Below, piece by piece: positions 1-5,825 of a stretch of 37,088 bases of DNA (its first letter is position 1; each line of letters begins with the position of its first letter). This DNA is from a virus. The stretch lies in the IMG/VR virus record IMGVR_UViG_3300048589_000028, positions 1-37,088 of that record. One strand, given 5' to 3'. Below the pieces are notes generated by a model. The model was not told the DNA's origin. It ran no database searches and saw only the letters and a program-made list of their open reading frames with translations. The position numbers were made by a program, and so were the translations under genes.

Positions 1-59
1 GGGGCTGGCTTGCCTTTAGGGGCTGGCTTGCCTTTAGGGGCTGGCTTGCCTTTAGGGGC
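1..59. repeat. Left copy of 59-bp terminal overlap; three 18-bp tandem repeats
   Basis: These bases are identical to 37030-37088. They are three copies of the 18-mer GGGGCTGGCTTGCCTTTA plus GGGGC. The match is most simply the overlap of a circular or circularly permuted molecule broken inside a tandem repeat, giving a unit genome of 37,029 bp. The repeat is coding on the minus strand (Lys-Gly-Lys-Pro-Ala-Pro). Assemblers often break at such repeats, so the true copy number could exceed three. I do not take this as evidence for physical phage termini. Confidence 0.9.
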
Positions 60-113
60 CACCGTTGTAAATGCATTCTTTACAGTAGCTGGGGTTTTGG
101 GTGTGGTTGCCAT
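1..113 (-). CDS. 5' part of join-spanning Lys/Pro/Ala-repeat protein
   Basis: This is the first part of a gene that continues at 37029 when the window is circularised and stops at 36726-36728, making 138 codons. The start is the ATG at 113-111, preceded by AAGG about 8 bases upstream on the minus strand. The next in-frame stop upstream is at 182-180. Residues 1-19 are rich in Thr, Ala and Lys, followed by three Pro-Lys-Gly-Lys-Pro-Ala units. The frame is kept across the 59-bp overlap because 37,029 is divisible by three. The tail resembles histone H1-like basic, proline-rich tails, so nucleic-acid binding is possible. I do not recognise the family. See the 36726-37088 entry for the remainder. 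Confidence 0.7.
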   Translation of the reverse strand, partial: MATTPKTPATVKNAFTTVAPKGKPAPKGKPAPKGKPA

Positions 114-129
114 GGTGTTTGCCTTACAT

Positions 130-150
130 GCCCCTAAAAGCAGGGGCTTT
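130..150. other. GCCCCT/AGGGGC hairpin in leader of the repeat-protein gene
   Basis: GCCCCT and AGGGGC form a 6-bp stem with an AAAAGC loop, followed by TTT on the plus strand. It lies 17 bases upstream of the minus-strand start at 113, inside the presumed leader. It could act as a weak plus-strand terminator or a leader structure. The same AGGGGC word recurs in the 18-bp repeats at 1-59, so pairing with the coding repeats is also conceivable. No function is shown. Confidence 0.35.
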
Positions 151-182
151 GCTGGGCCAGCGGGTTTGCTGGCTTGCCACTA

Positions 183-188
183 TTGTAT
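183..188 (-). promoter_or_regulatory. Possible -10 element (TACAAT) for the repeat-protein gene
   Basis: Read on the minus strand, the context is GGCATACAATAGTGGC, about 70 bases upstream of the ATG at 113. Related words occur before plus-strand genes at 6690-6703 (GGCACAATAGCTGC) and 17224-17236. No convincing -35 lies 16-18 bases upstream, so this is a weak call. TAACAGTG is directly repeated at 221-228 and 231-238 just upstream and could be an operator. Confidence 0.3.
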
Positions 189-239
189 GCCACCGAATTG
201 CGAAATGCCGGGTTTAGTTGTAACAGTGTGTAACAGTGC

Positions 240-257
240 TTGCGCATGTATGCGCAA
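240..257. other. TTGCGCA hairpin beside the palindrome array
   Basis: TTGCGCA, TGTA and TGCGCAA form a perfect 7-bp stem with a 4-base loop, ending 3 bases before the CTTATATAAG array. A related hairpin (TGCGCA-GTA-TGCGCA core) is at 36694-36716, near the other CTTATATAAG array. Similar TGCGCA hairpins therefore accompany both arrays. Function unknown. Confidence 0.5.
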
Positions 258-260
258 TGG

Positions 261-318
261 CTTATATAAGCGCCCGCTTATATAAGGCAGTCCTTATATA
301 AGCGGTCGCCTATATTCG
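261..318. repeat. Right CTTATATAAG array, 16-bp pitch, 3 perfect + 1 degenerate copy
   Basis: The perfect palindrome CTTATATAAG starts at 261, 277 and 293, and a degenerate copy (CCTATATTCG) starts at 309. Every step is exactly 16 bp. The 6-bp linkers are CGCCCG, GCAGTC and CGGTCG. A matching array of five lies at 36550-36623, about 670 bp away on the circle. Regular spacing of a perfect dyad suggests cooperative binding by a dimeric protein, or an easily melted AT-rich element. This is inference. Confidence 0.85.
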
Positions 319-330
319 CTAGCCCCGCTT

Positions 331-452
331 CGTCGAACTCGACGTCGGAAGTGGAGGACGTCGAGCTCGACGGCCGAGGGCTGAAGGTTCGTCGACATCG
401 ACGGCGGAGGTCTGGGGGCGACGTCGGAAGGTTCTCGCACGGGTCGTCGACG
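331..452. repeat. CGTCGA-NN-TCGACG palindromic repeats
   Basis: The near-palindrome CGTCGANNTCGACG occurs at 331-344, 359-372 and 390-403, about 28-31 bp apart, with a shorter CGTCGACG at 445-452. Each full copy is followed by a similar purine-rich tail (GTCGGAAG, GCCGAGGG, GCGGAGG). The stretch has no credible gene: short open frames exist on both strands but lack ribosome sites and ordinary protein composition. These look like protein-binding or secondary-structure elements of the control region. Confidence 0.6.
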
Positions 453-472
453 CCCTAGCGATGTCTGAACCA

Positions 473-602
473 CGCGCGCAAGTCGGAGAGCCTCGAAGTC
501 GACGGCGGAGGTGGGGTCCCCGTCTGTCGTCCGCGCCCGAGTCGGAGAGACGAAGCTTCGGTGGGGTCCATGTCTGTCGTCCACGCGCAAGTCGGAGAGA
601 CA
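473..602. repeat. Degenerate direct repeats containing AGTCGGAGAG
   Basis: Two copies of a roughly 41-bp sequence lie at 510-550 and 560-600. Each starts GGTGGGGTCC, has CTGTCGTCC in the middle and ends GTCGGAGAGA. A third partial copy carrying GCGCAAGTCGGAGAG is at 476-490. They continue the repeat-rich, apparently non-coding region between the palindrome array and the iterons. Function unknown; origin-proximal structure is one possibility. Confidence 0.55.
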
Positions 603-608
603 GGGCTC

Positions 609-666
609 CTCTTCTAACTTTGGGTTCGGCAGTCCGCGCTCACTCTTCTAACTTTGGGTTCGGCAG
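609..666. repeat. 24-bp perfect direct repeat
   Basis: Bases 609-632 and 643-666 are identical over 24 bp (core CTAACTTTGGGTTCGGCAG), at a 34-bp offset. Both lie in the gene-free stretch 303-942. No coding role is apparent. Origin, packaging or operator functions are all compatible with the position. Confidence 0.75.
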
Positions 667-745
667 GTTGTGGCGTCGGGCCGTCTGCTAGCCACCCCCT
701 TTTAGGGTGTAGCCGCCCAGAATGGAGGGCGTAAGCACTTGCGAG

Positions 746-934
746 GTAACGGGGTAACGGGTAACGGGGTGGTTTTGGGTTGGTTTGTAGGGTCGCGCGC
801 ACACACACAGGGGCGCGTAGCACACATACATTGCTTTTTACATTATCCTCGTTACCTCGTTACCCCCGTTACCTTCACGCCTAAGCCGTTGTTTTATATA
901 GGTTTTGAGGTAACGGGCAAGGTAACGGGGTAAC
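746..934. repeat. GTAAC iteron-like cluster (nine copies), candidate replication origin
   Basis: GTAAC is at 746, 754, 761, 910, 922 and 930, and its complement GTTAC at 851, 859 and 868. This gives three groups of three in the order forward, inverted, forward. Most copies are GGTAACGGG or its complement. The last copy ends 8 bases before the stop codon of the primase-helicase gene, and TTTTATATA lies at 893-901. Clustered short iterons beside a replicative helicase gene are typical of origins, but no origin activity can be shown from sequence alone. Confidence 0.6.
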
Positions 935-942
935 GAGGTGGT

Positions 943-2994
943 TTACACCTTCCCCCTAAATTTGCCCCATTCTTTCGCCATATCCAAGCTATTCCACTCA
1001 TTTTCCAACCCGTAAAGTGCCCAGAGTCGCTTTGGCTGACCCTCCACTTTGACCAGCCGCCACCAAAATCCGTATTCTCGGAGCATCTGTCCCATGGCAT
1101 TTTTCAGCGCCGGTGTAACCCGCCCCATTGGATCATCCGATACATACGCGTGGGCCACCGCTTCTGGAGTGAGCACCCGCGCACCACGAAAGATTGGAGG
1201 CAGCACCTGCTCAGGGTCTTCCCGCAATAGGCGCACCCACTTTTCCAGTGGGCTACGTGTCGCGTCCGTAACCAGCTCCTTATCCGCAGTCTCCGGCGCC
1301 CATCCATTGGGGTCAAAGCCCGTGAGGTCGTACCCAAGAAGATAGTCATATAGCGCCGCCTGTCCCTCCACACTATTTGCCCATGCGAAGTACGGCACCC
1401 ATACCCCAGGGTCACGGCAGATGTTGGTACGCTCCCCAACGCGCAGCACAAGGCAGCGCCTGTCCCCCTCATCCAACTTGATGGCGTCCGCGTAGTTGCT
1501 CGTGGTAATCAAGTTGATGTGGTTGTTCACCGTGTATTCCCCTTTGCCCTTGCCGTTGACGGTGAGTTTGGGGGCGGTGGTCAGCATCTTGATTTTGTTG
1601 CCTATGGCCAGCCCGTCGCGGTCGTTGCCGCCGTGTAGCTCGTCCAGGTTGATAAACTGCTTGGTGGCGTAGACTTCGTTGAAATCGGAGGCGATGCGCT
1701 CGCGCCCTAATTGAATGCCATTGTCGCCATAGATGCCCAGCAGTGGAGTCAACAAAGCGTTCTTGCCGCCGCCGGGTGGGCCGTACATGTGGATGTATGT
1801 GTTCATCTTCGCACCAAGGTTCTGTAGCGGGTAGGCCAGCCACTGGCACAAGTAGCGGCGCAACCCTTGGGCGGGTACGCTGCGGGCCAGCAGGGCGCTC
1901 CACAAGGCCGTAGACCCGGCCTTTGGCTGCACACCCATACCGCGCCACAGGTTTAGGTATTCACCATCGACCAACGCAGCGCCCCCGGGCGTGTATTCCA
2001 TCCGCTCCACACTTCTCCTGCGCTCCCACGTCAACCAAGCCTTGGGCACGTTGACCTGCACTTCGGCATCCCCACGCTCCACCCATGCAACATAGTGGGC
2101 GTAGTTCATGTCGGTAAACTCGGCCTTGCCCATCATCGTGCCAGTTTCCTGCTCCACCACCCGCTTGATGTTGCGCACCACCACCACTTCCGCGTTCAAC
2201 TGGAGCTTGAGGGTGTCCATCTCGCTCATTTCAACGGGTGTTTCCTCCCCATTCTCCAACCAAGCCGCCGCATACTCGTACCCATGGTGGGCGCAAAAGT
2301 CGTCAAACCCCCACTCGCTCCCGTCTACGGGATTGCGGGGTAGCAGGTGATGCAGCACGTCAACGCCACAAATGAGCTTCATGCGCTCCGCAAAACGGCG
2401 TACCGCAAGGGCCACGTCATCATTCGTGGCGGCATCGCTGTCGAAGATGACCACACACCGGAGTTTCTTTGCCTTCCACGGCAGGTCTTTTAGCTGGGAC
2501 ACGAGTGCAATATCGTGCTTCTTGCTGCCCCAACCCCACACGCCATTCAACCCCACCGAATAAGTCCCGCACTTGGCCCCGTTGATGGCCTTCAAACAAG
2601 ACTCGTGGATGTAGATGGTGGACTCCGCCTCGATGGCCGTCCAGTCCAGTGTGGGGTCCAGGTAAGCGGCGGGGGCTTCCTTGGCGGGGCAAAACATCTT
2701 GATGCGCTTGGTGGGCACCAACGCGGCGAAGCCCCGCGGCGTGCTGGGCGTGGTAGATATGAGCCGAGCGCTCCACCAATCTATGGGCTCCCCCTGCATG
2801 TCGAAGTGGGGGAACACCACGCACATCCGCTCATCGCTTGTAAGCCCTATGTCGTGGGCCATACCTATCGTGAGCCCACGCGCTTCAATGTCCTCCGTCC
2901 CAACGCCGCGGTCGGCAAGGTATTTGTACACCCCGTTCAACCCTAGCTCGGTGACCATGCTGGTCATTTGAATGTCACTGTATCTCGTCTCCAC
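943..2994 (-). CDS. Primase-helicase (TOPRIM-like plus D5/SF3-type ATPase)
   Basis: This 683-residue replication protein probably primes and unwinds phage DNA. A TOPRIM-like part (about 125-235, DUF3854-like) has YIHESCLKA, with Glu131, and VIFDSDAATND, with Asp185/Asp187 as likely metal ligands. The helicase part has Walker A GPPGGGKN (405-412), with Asn where Ser/Thr is usual, Walker B INLDE (to 452) and a sensor-like LITTSN near 495-500. The D5-type helicase family is hexameric. The start is a GTG at 2994 with AAGGGG 6 bases upstream. It is the only replication gene on the minus strand, divergent from the early operon, and its end abuts the iteron cluster. Confidence 0.9.
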   Translation of the reverse strand: METRYSDIQMTSMVTELGLNGVYKYLADRGVGTEDIEARGLTIGMAHDIGLTSDERMCVVFPHFDMQGEPIDWWSARLISTTPSTPRGFAALVPTKRIKMFCPAKEAPAAYLDPTLDWTAIEAESTIYIHESCLKAINGAKCGTYSVGLNGVWGWGSKKHDIALVSQLKDLPWKAKKLRCVVIFDSDAATNDDVALAVRRFAERMKLICGVDVLHHLLPRNPVDGSEWGFDDFCAHHGYEYAAAWLENGEETPVEMSEMDTLKLQLNAEVVVVRNIKRVVEQETGTMMGKAEFTDMNYAHYVAWVERGDAEVQVNVPKAWLTWERRRSVERMEYTPGGAALVDGEYLNLWRGMGVQPKAGSTALWSALLARSVPAQGLRRYLCQWLAYPLQNLGAKMNTYIHMYGPPGGGKNALLTPLLGIYGDNGIQLGRERIASDFNEVYATKQFINLDELHGGNDRDGLAIGNKIKMLTTAPKLTVNGKGKGEYTVNNHINLITTSNYADAIKLDEGDRRCLVLRVGERTNICRDPGVWVPYFAWANSVEGQAALYDYLLGYDLTGFDPNGWAPETADKELVTDATRSPLEKWVRLLREDPEQVLPPIFRGARVLTPEAVAHAYVSDDPMGRVTPALKNAMGQMLREYGFWWRLVKVEGQPKRLWALYGLENEWNSLDMAKEWGKFRGKV

Positions 2995-3004
2995 TGATCA
3001 CCCC

Positions 3005-3033
3005 TTGTATGCGGGCGCGCGGGCATATATAAT
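3005..3033 (+). promoter_or_regulatory. Sigma70-like promoter P1 of the early operon
   Basis: TTGTAT at 3005-3010 is followed, after a 17-bp spacer, by a perfect TATAAT at 3028-3033. Transcription would start near 3040 and run rightward. It lies in the divergent intergenic region between the primase-helicase and the first rightward gene. A terminator-like hairpin follows only about 30 bases downstream, so this promoter may be attenuated. Confidence 0.7.
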
Positions 3034-3068
3034 TACCATGTTCACCCTAGTTGCTGGTTGATTGAATC

Positions 3069-3106
3069 AAAGCCCCACGCCTTGTCAGAGGTGTTGGGGC
3101 TTTTCC
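3069..3106 (+). terminator. Terminator/attenuator hairpin after P1
   Basis: AAAGCCCCA (3069-3077) pairs with TGGGGCTTT (3094-3102) and is followed by TCC. It begins about 30 bases after the predicted P1 start, and a second small hairpin (CCCCAGTATTGGGG, 3110-3123) follows. The T-tract is short, so efficiency is uncertain. The position suggests attenuation of the leftmost promoter. Confidence 0.5.
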
Positions 3107-3173
3107 ACACCCCAGTATTGGGGCGCGTGCCCTAGTGTAAGCGGGCACCTACAACAGCGCAATAAAAGATAAC

Positions 3174-3201
3174 TTGCATGTCCCACCCAGCCGTGCATAA
3201 T
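3174..3201 (+). promoter_or_regulatory. Sigma70-like promoter P2 of the early operon
   Basis: TTGCAT at 3174-3179, a 16-bp spacer and CATAAT at 3196-3201 match the sigma70 pattern moderately. It lies downstream of the hairpin at 3069-3106 and about 70 bases before the first rightward gene. It could drive the early operon independently of P1. Confidence 0.5.
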
Positions 3202-3273
3202 GGCGGCGTGCCCCAACCCGGCGGCACCTTGAAACCCTATAAATGCCGACTAGCGCGGCTACGGAGTTAGAAA

Positions 3274-3486
3274 ATGATTGAGCAATACGGCCCCTGTGTA
3301 CGAGTTGAGCACAAGCGCGGCCCCTACCCAAGCTGGGATTTGTGCGTTCAAGTGGTGGACGCCAGCGGCAACTGGGAGACCAAGGCCACGTTTAACGACA
3401 TGGCTAGCGACATGGCCTACACCAACGCCCGGGAATATGCGCAGCACTGCCGCCGCACATTGATTGAAGGAGAGCGAATTGCTTGA
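3274..3486 (+). CDS. Small early protein of unknown function, 70 aa
   Basis: This is the first gene of the rightward operon. The ATG start is preceded by GGAG 8 bases upstream, and the next start codon (3479) overlaps its end, as expected in a compact phage operon. The protein is soluble-looking and polar, with no signal peptide or membrane segment. It has one tryptophan-rich stretch (SWDLCVQVVDASGNW) near residues 20-35. First-transcribed small proteins often act on the host, but nothing here identifies a target. I do not recognise the family. Confidence 0.7.
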   Translation: MIEQYGPCVRVEHKRGPYPSWDLCVQVVDASGNWETKATFNDMASDMAYTNAREYAQHCRRTLIEGERIA

Positions 3487-3580
3487 GCTCATCACCCTAG
3501 CAGCGCTGGTGTGGTTCGCCGCACCCGTGGTTTTTGACGGCATAGCCGCCCTGTGGCAAGACCTTTGGAGTAAGAAATGA
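3479..3580 (+). CDS. 33-aa membrane peptide with TTG start
   Basis: A TTG start at 3479 has AAGGAG placed 7 bases upstream. The frame overlaps the end of the previous gene by 8 bases and ends in TGA, overlapping the next ATG (ATGA). The peptide begins LELITLAALVWFAAPVV, which would form a single membrane helix. It has a few acidic residues and ends in two lysines. The ribosome site and the overlaps on both sides are the evidence that it is real. Function is unknown; small inner-membrane proteins in this position may affect host physiology or superinfection, which is speculation. Confidence 0.6.
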   Translation: MLELITLAALVWFAAPVVFDGIAALWQDLWSKK

Positions 3581-3753
3581 TTAACGACACTACGCGCACC
3601 TATCCACGCACGCTGGAACAAGCCTTCCCCACGGGCAATGCCCGCATGGCAGCAATTGAAGTGCCCACGCCACCCCACCCGCATGACCGCATTGTGGTGT
3701 GGAGCAGCGCGGCTGCGCTGATGATCCTCGCCTCATCTTACTTCTGGAGCTAA
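3577..3753 (+). CDS. 58-aa protein with C-terminal membrane segment
   Basis: The ATG at 3577 shares four bases with the preceding stop and has GGAG about 9 bases upstream, inside the previous gene. It ends 1 base before the ligase start. Residues 1-38 are polar and proline-containing (EVPTPPHPHDR). The C-terminus (VVWSSAAALMILASSYFW) is hydrophobic and could be a single membrane anchor. No family is recognised. Tight coupling to the genes on both sides supports expression as part of the early operon. Confidence 0.6.
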   Translation: MINDTTRTYPRTLEQAFPTGNARMAAIEVPTPPHPHDRIVVWSSAAALMILASSYFWS

Positions 3754-3754
3754 A

Positions 3755-4636
3755 GTGAACTTCAAACCAATGCTGAGCGCAGACGCCAGCAACATTGACC
3801 TGACCACCTTGCGGTGGCCGCTGCTGGTCAGCCCCAAGTTGGACGGCATCCGTTGCGTGATTTGGGAAGGCGTGGCCTACAGCCGGAATGCCAAGCCCAT
3901 ACGGAACCGTCACGTGCAGACGTGGGCCGCCGACTACCACAACCTGGATGGAGAGCTGATTGTGGGCAGCGCCACAGACCCCCACTGCCTGAACATTACC
4001 CAGTCCGGGGTCATGTCCGCAGACGGCGAGCCGGACTTTACCTACCACATCTTTGACGCCCCGGAGCGCCTGAAGCCTTACGACTTTGTCACGAGCCTAC
4101 TGCATGTCACAGATGAGCACACGGCGCAAGACCCCCGCTTTGTCGAAGTGCCACACACGCTGGTGGACACCCTTGCGGAAATGCTTGACCTGGAGGAGAA
4201 ATACCTATACCAAGGCTACGAAGGTGTGATGCTCCGCCACCCAGAAAAGGCGTACAAGTACGGACGCTCAACGCTGAAGGAGGGCGGGCTCATGAAGCTC
4301 AAGCGATTTCAAGACGGGGAAGCTGTCGTTACAGGCTTGGAAGAAGGCACGCGCAATGCAAACCCGCTCGAAAGAGATGAGTTGGGAAGAGCAAAGAGGA
4401 CTACCCACAAGGAGAATCTTGTCCCAAACGGAATGGTTGGGGCTATCCTCGTCACCTGCCCAACGTGGGGAGCTCTCCGGGTGGCCCCGGGCGTCATGAC
4501 CCATGCCGAGCGCACCCTGTTTTGGAACTACCCAGACGCCATAGTGGGCCGCACTATCCACTGGCGCAGCTTCGGCTACGGGGTAAAAGACAAGCCCCGC
4601 TTCCCACGCTTCTACGCCCGAAAGGATGAAGAATGA
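3755..4636 (+). CDS. ATP-dependent DNA ligase
   Basis: This enzyme seals nicks in phage DNA during replication and repair through an enzyme-AMP intermediate. The adenylation motif is KLDGIR, with Lys28 as the nucleophile. Later motifs are FDAPE (III), YEGVMLR (IV) and LMKLKRF (V). At 293 residues it is shorter than T7 ligase (359), so the N-terminus and the OB-fold are compact. The GTG start at 3755 has GGAG 5 bases upstream. It overlaps the next small gene by ATGA. Its place among replication genes fits the role. Confidence 0.93.
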   Translation: MNFKPMLSADASNIDLTTLRWPLLVSPKLDGIRCVIWEGVAYSRNAKPIRNRHVQTWAADYHNLDGELIVGSATDPHCLNITQSGVMSADGEPDFTYHIFDAPERLKPYDFVTSLLHVTDEHTAQDPRFVEVPHTLVDTLAEMLDLEEKYLYQGYEGVMLRHPEKAYKYGRSTLKEGGLMKLKRFQDGEAVVTGLEEGTRNANPLERDELGRAKRTTHKENLVPNGMVGAILVTCPTWGALRVAPGVMTHAERTLFWNYPDAIVGRTIHWRSFGYGVKDKPRFPRFYARKDEE

Positions 4637-4746
4637 AGCCTAAGTTTCCATGGTCGCTCTGGTACTGGACCAATGCCGACGAGAACCTGCTTGACCTCAC
4701 ACCTGACGAGCTCTACATGTTTAAGGAGCTCGGCAACCTACTTTGA
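4633..4746 (+). CDS. 37-aa acidic peptide after ligase
   Basis: The ATG at 4633 overlaps the ligase stop as ATGA, with AAGGA 7 bases upstream inside the ligase gene. The peptide starts with an aromatic segment (PKFPWSLWYW) and continues acidic and leucine-rich. It is too short for domain recognition. The overlap and ribosome site support a real translationally coupled gene. A GCCAGT/ACTGGC inverted repeat at 4765-4781 lies just downstream and might be a weak terminator or processing site. Confidence 0.55.
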   Translation: MKPKFPWSLWYWTNADENLLDLTPDELYMFKELGNLL

Positions 4747-4801
4747 CCACATGGTCAAGCCGCTGCCAGTCGGCCACTGGCGTTTCAAACTATGTAATAT
4801 C

Positions 4802-5506
4802 ATGAAGCACACCAAGTCAATTGTCGCCTTGTCCCTCATCGCAGTAAGCTCGGCGAGCTTCGCGTTTGGGGACACTACCCTGAACTCCCCCACGGCAGTC
4901 GCTGGCGCGGTGGCAGGTGCCGGAGCCATTTCGGGTTCCAGCGCCACGGCCAACCCCGTATCGGACTCTAAGTCCAGTGCGGGGGCCAGCGCCACGCAGA
5001 ATCAAACGCAGACCTCTACGGCCACGTCCAACAGTGGAGGCAACACCACGACCTCTACGTCCAACAGTGGGGGCAATACCCAGACCAACGCGGGCAACAA
5101 TGCCAGCCAGAGTACGAACGTCAATGTGGAGGCGGAAAAGACATGGCGCACCGCCGCGTCGGCCACCGCAGCCGCACTGACCAGTGCCAACGGAACCTGT
5201 ATGGGCAGTTCCAGTGTGGGGGCGCAAGGCACCTTCGGCCTGTCGTTTGGCACCACGTGGACTGACGCAAGTTGCGACATCCGCTACGATGCACAGGCAC
5301 TCGCCGCCATGGGCATGAAGGCAGCTGCCACTGCGCGACTGTGCCAGAAAGCGGAGATTGCCGCAGCCATGGAGCAAGCCGGTACACCGTGCCCCACCAA
5401 GGCGGAAGTGAAAGTGGCTCAGACGGCAGCCGCAGCCCCTAAGTCCGTGGCAGGGTACACCGGCAATGACCCTATCGTGCTGAAGCGTCTGGGCTACACG
5501 AACTAA
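4802..5506 (+). CDS. Secreted/periplasmic phage protein, Ser/Thr/Asn-rich
   Basis: The 234-residue product starts with a clear signal peptide, MKHTKSIVALSLIAVSSAS, with likely cleavage after SFA (residue 21). A low-complexity Ser/Thr/Asn/Gly region follows (about 45-110), containing a repeated TSNSGGNTTTSTSNSGGN-type unit. The conserved-looking C-terminal part has four cysteines, in NGTCMGSSSVG, DASCDI, ARLCQKAE and GTPCPTK. Similar NGTCMGSxSVGAQ...GTPCP proteins recur in many phages without a known role. I chose 4802 over a longer frame (4673) because the signal peptide begins there, though no good ribosome site is visible. Acting outside the cytoplasm during early infection, it may affect the envelope or superinfection. 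Confidence 0.75.
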   Translation: MKHTKSIVALSLIAVSSASFAFGDTTLNSPTAVAGAVAGAGAISGSSATANPVSDSKSSAGASATQNQTQTSTATSNSGGNTTTSTSNSGGNTQTNAGNNASQSTNVNVEAEKTWRTAASATAAALTSANGTCMGSSSVGAQGTFGLSFGTTWTDASCDIRYDAQALAAMGMKAAATARLCQKAEIAAAMEQAGTPCPTKAEVKVAQTAAAAPKSVAGYTGNDPIVLKRLGYTN

Positions 5507-5516
5507 GCTGTACAGT

Positions 5517-5560
5517 CTGTAACCATGATCAGCTTGCGTCCCTTGCTGACATGGTTACAG
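5517..5560. other. Strong 16-bp inverted repeat between genes
   Basis: CTGTAACCATG (5517-5527) pairs perfectly with CATGGTTACAG (5550-5560). After one unpaired A, TCAGC pairs with GCTGA, leaving an 11-base loop (TTGCGTCCCTT). There is no immediate T-tract, so a simple intrinsic terminator is unlikely; CGCTTTT comes 12-18 bases later. An RNA processing site (RNase III type), an mRNA stabiliser or an operator are alternatives. Confidence 0.7.
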
Positions 5561-5602
5561 TTACTACATGGCGCTTTTGCCATACCTAGCTAGGAGTTAC
5601 AA

Positions 5603-5824
5603 GTGAAAGCATTGATTACATGCAACTGGTCCGACTACGTGGTGGAAGCCACAGCAGCAGAAATTGAAACCTTTATGGGGGTTATGGGCAAAATGCGCAA
5701 GGTGATGGATGATGCCCGCAGCGATGAGGGCCGTGCTATCAGCCACACGGCGGAGCGACCTGACTTGCGTGTGGCGTTGCTGCCGGGCTTCACCACCATC
5801 ACCATCCACACCCCAGGAGAATGA
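5603..5824 (+). CDS. Conserved-looking small protein, 73 aa
   Basis: The GTG start at 5603 is preceded by TAGGAG at an 8-base distance. The 73-residue protein has no membrane segment or signal. It includes a helical central part (FMGVMGKMRKVMDDARSDEG) and a C-terminal strand-like part (VALLPGFTTITIHTPGE). The gene ends just before the DUF932 gene, whose ribosome site (AGGAG) lies within its last codons, so the two are probably cotranslated. The function is not recognised. Confidence 0.65.
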   Translation: MKALITCNWSDYVVEATAAEIETFMGVMGKMRKVMDDARSDEGRAISHTAERPDLRVALLPGFTTITIHTPGE

Positions 5825-5825
5825 C

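Noticed and set aside
10-285. Plus-strand frame starting MPLGAGLPLGAG
   Set aside because: It is the antisense reading of the 18-bp tandem repeat. The minus strand gives a gene with ribosome site, coherent composition and terminator, and this frame then runs through the hairpin and control sequences.
294-933. Several short frames on both strands in the control region
   Set aside because: They are Arg/Pro/Ser-rich products of GC-rich repeats, lack ribosome sites and overlap one another. Repeat structure explains them better than coding.
4673-4801. Extended N-terminus for the secreted protein
   Set aside because: The extension lacks sense as protein and would bury a clear signal peptide that starts at ATG 4802.
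5709-5825. Extended N-terminus for the DUF932 protein
   Set aside because: The extension overlaps the preceding gene almost fully in another frame, and the AGGAG site clearly serves the ATG at 5826.
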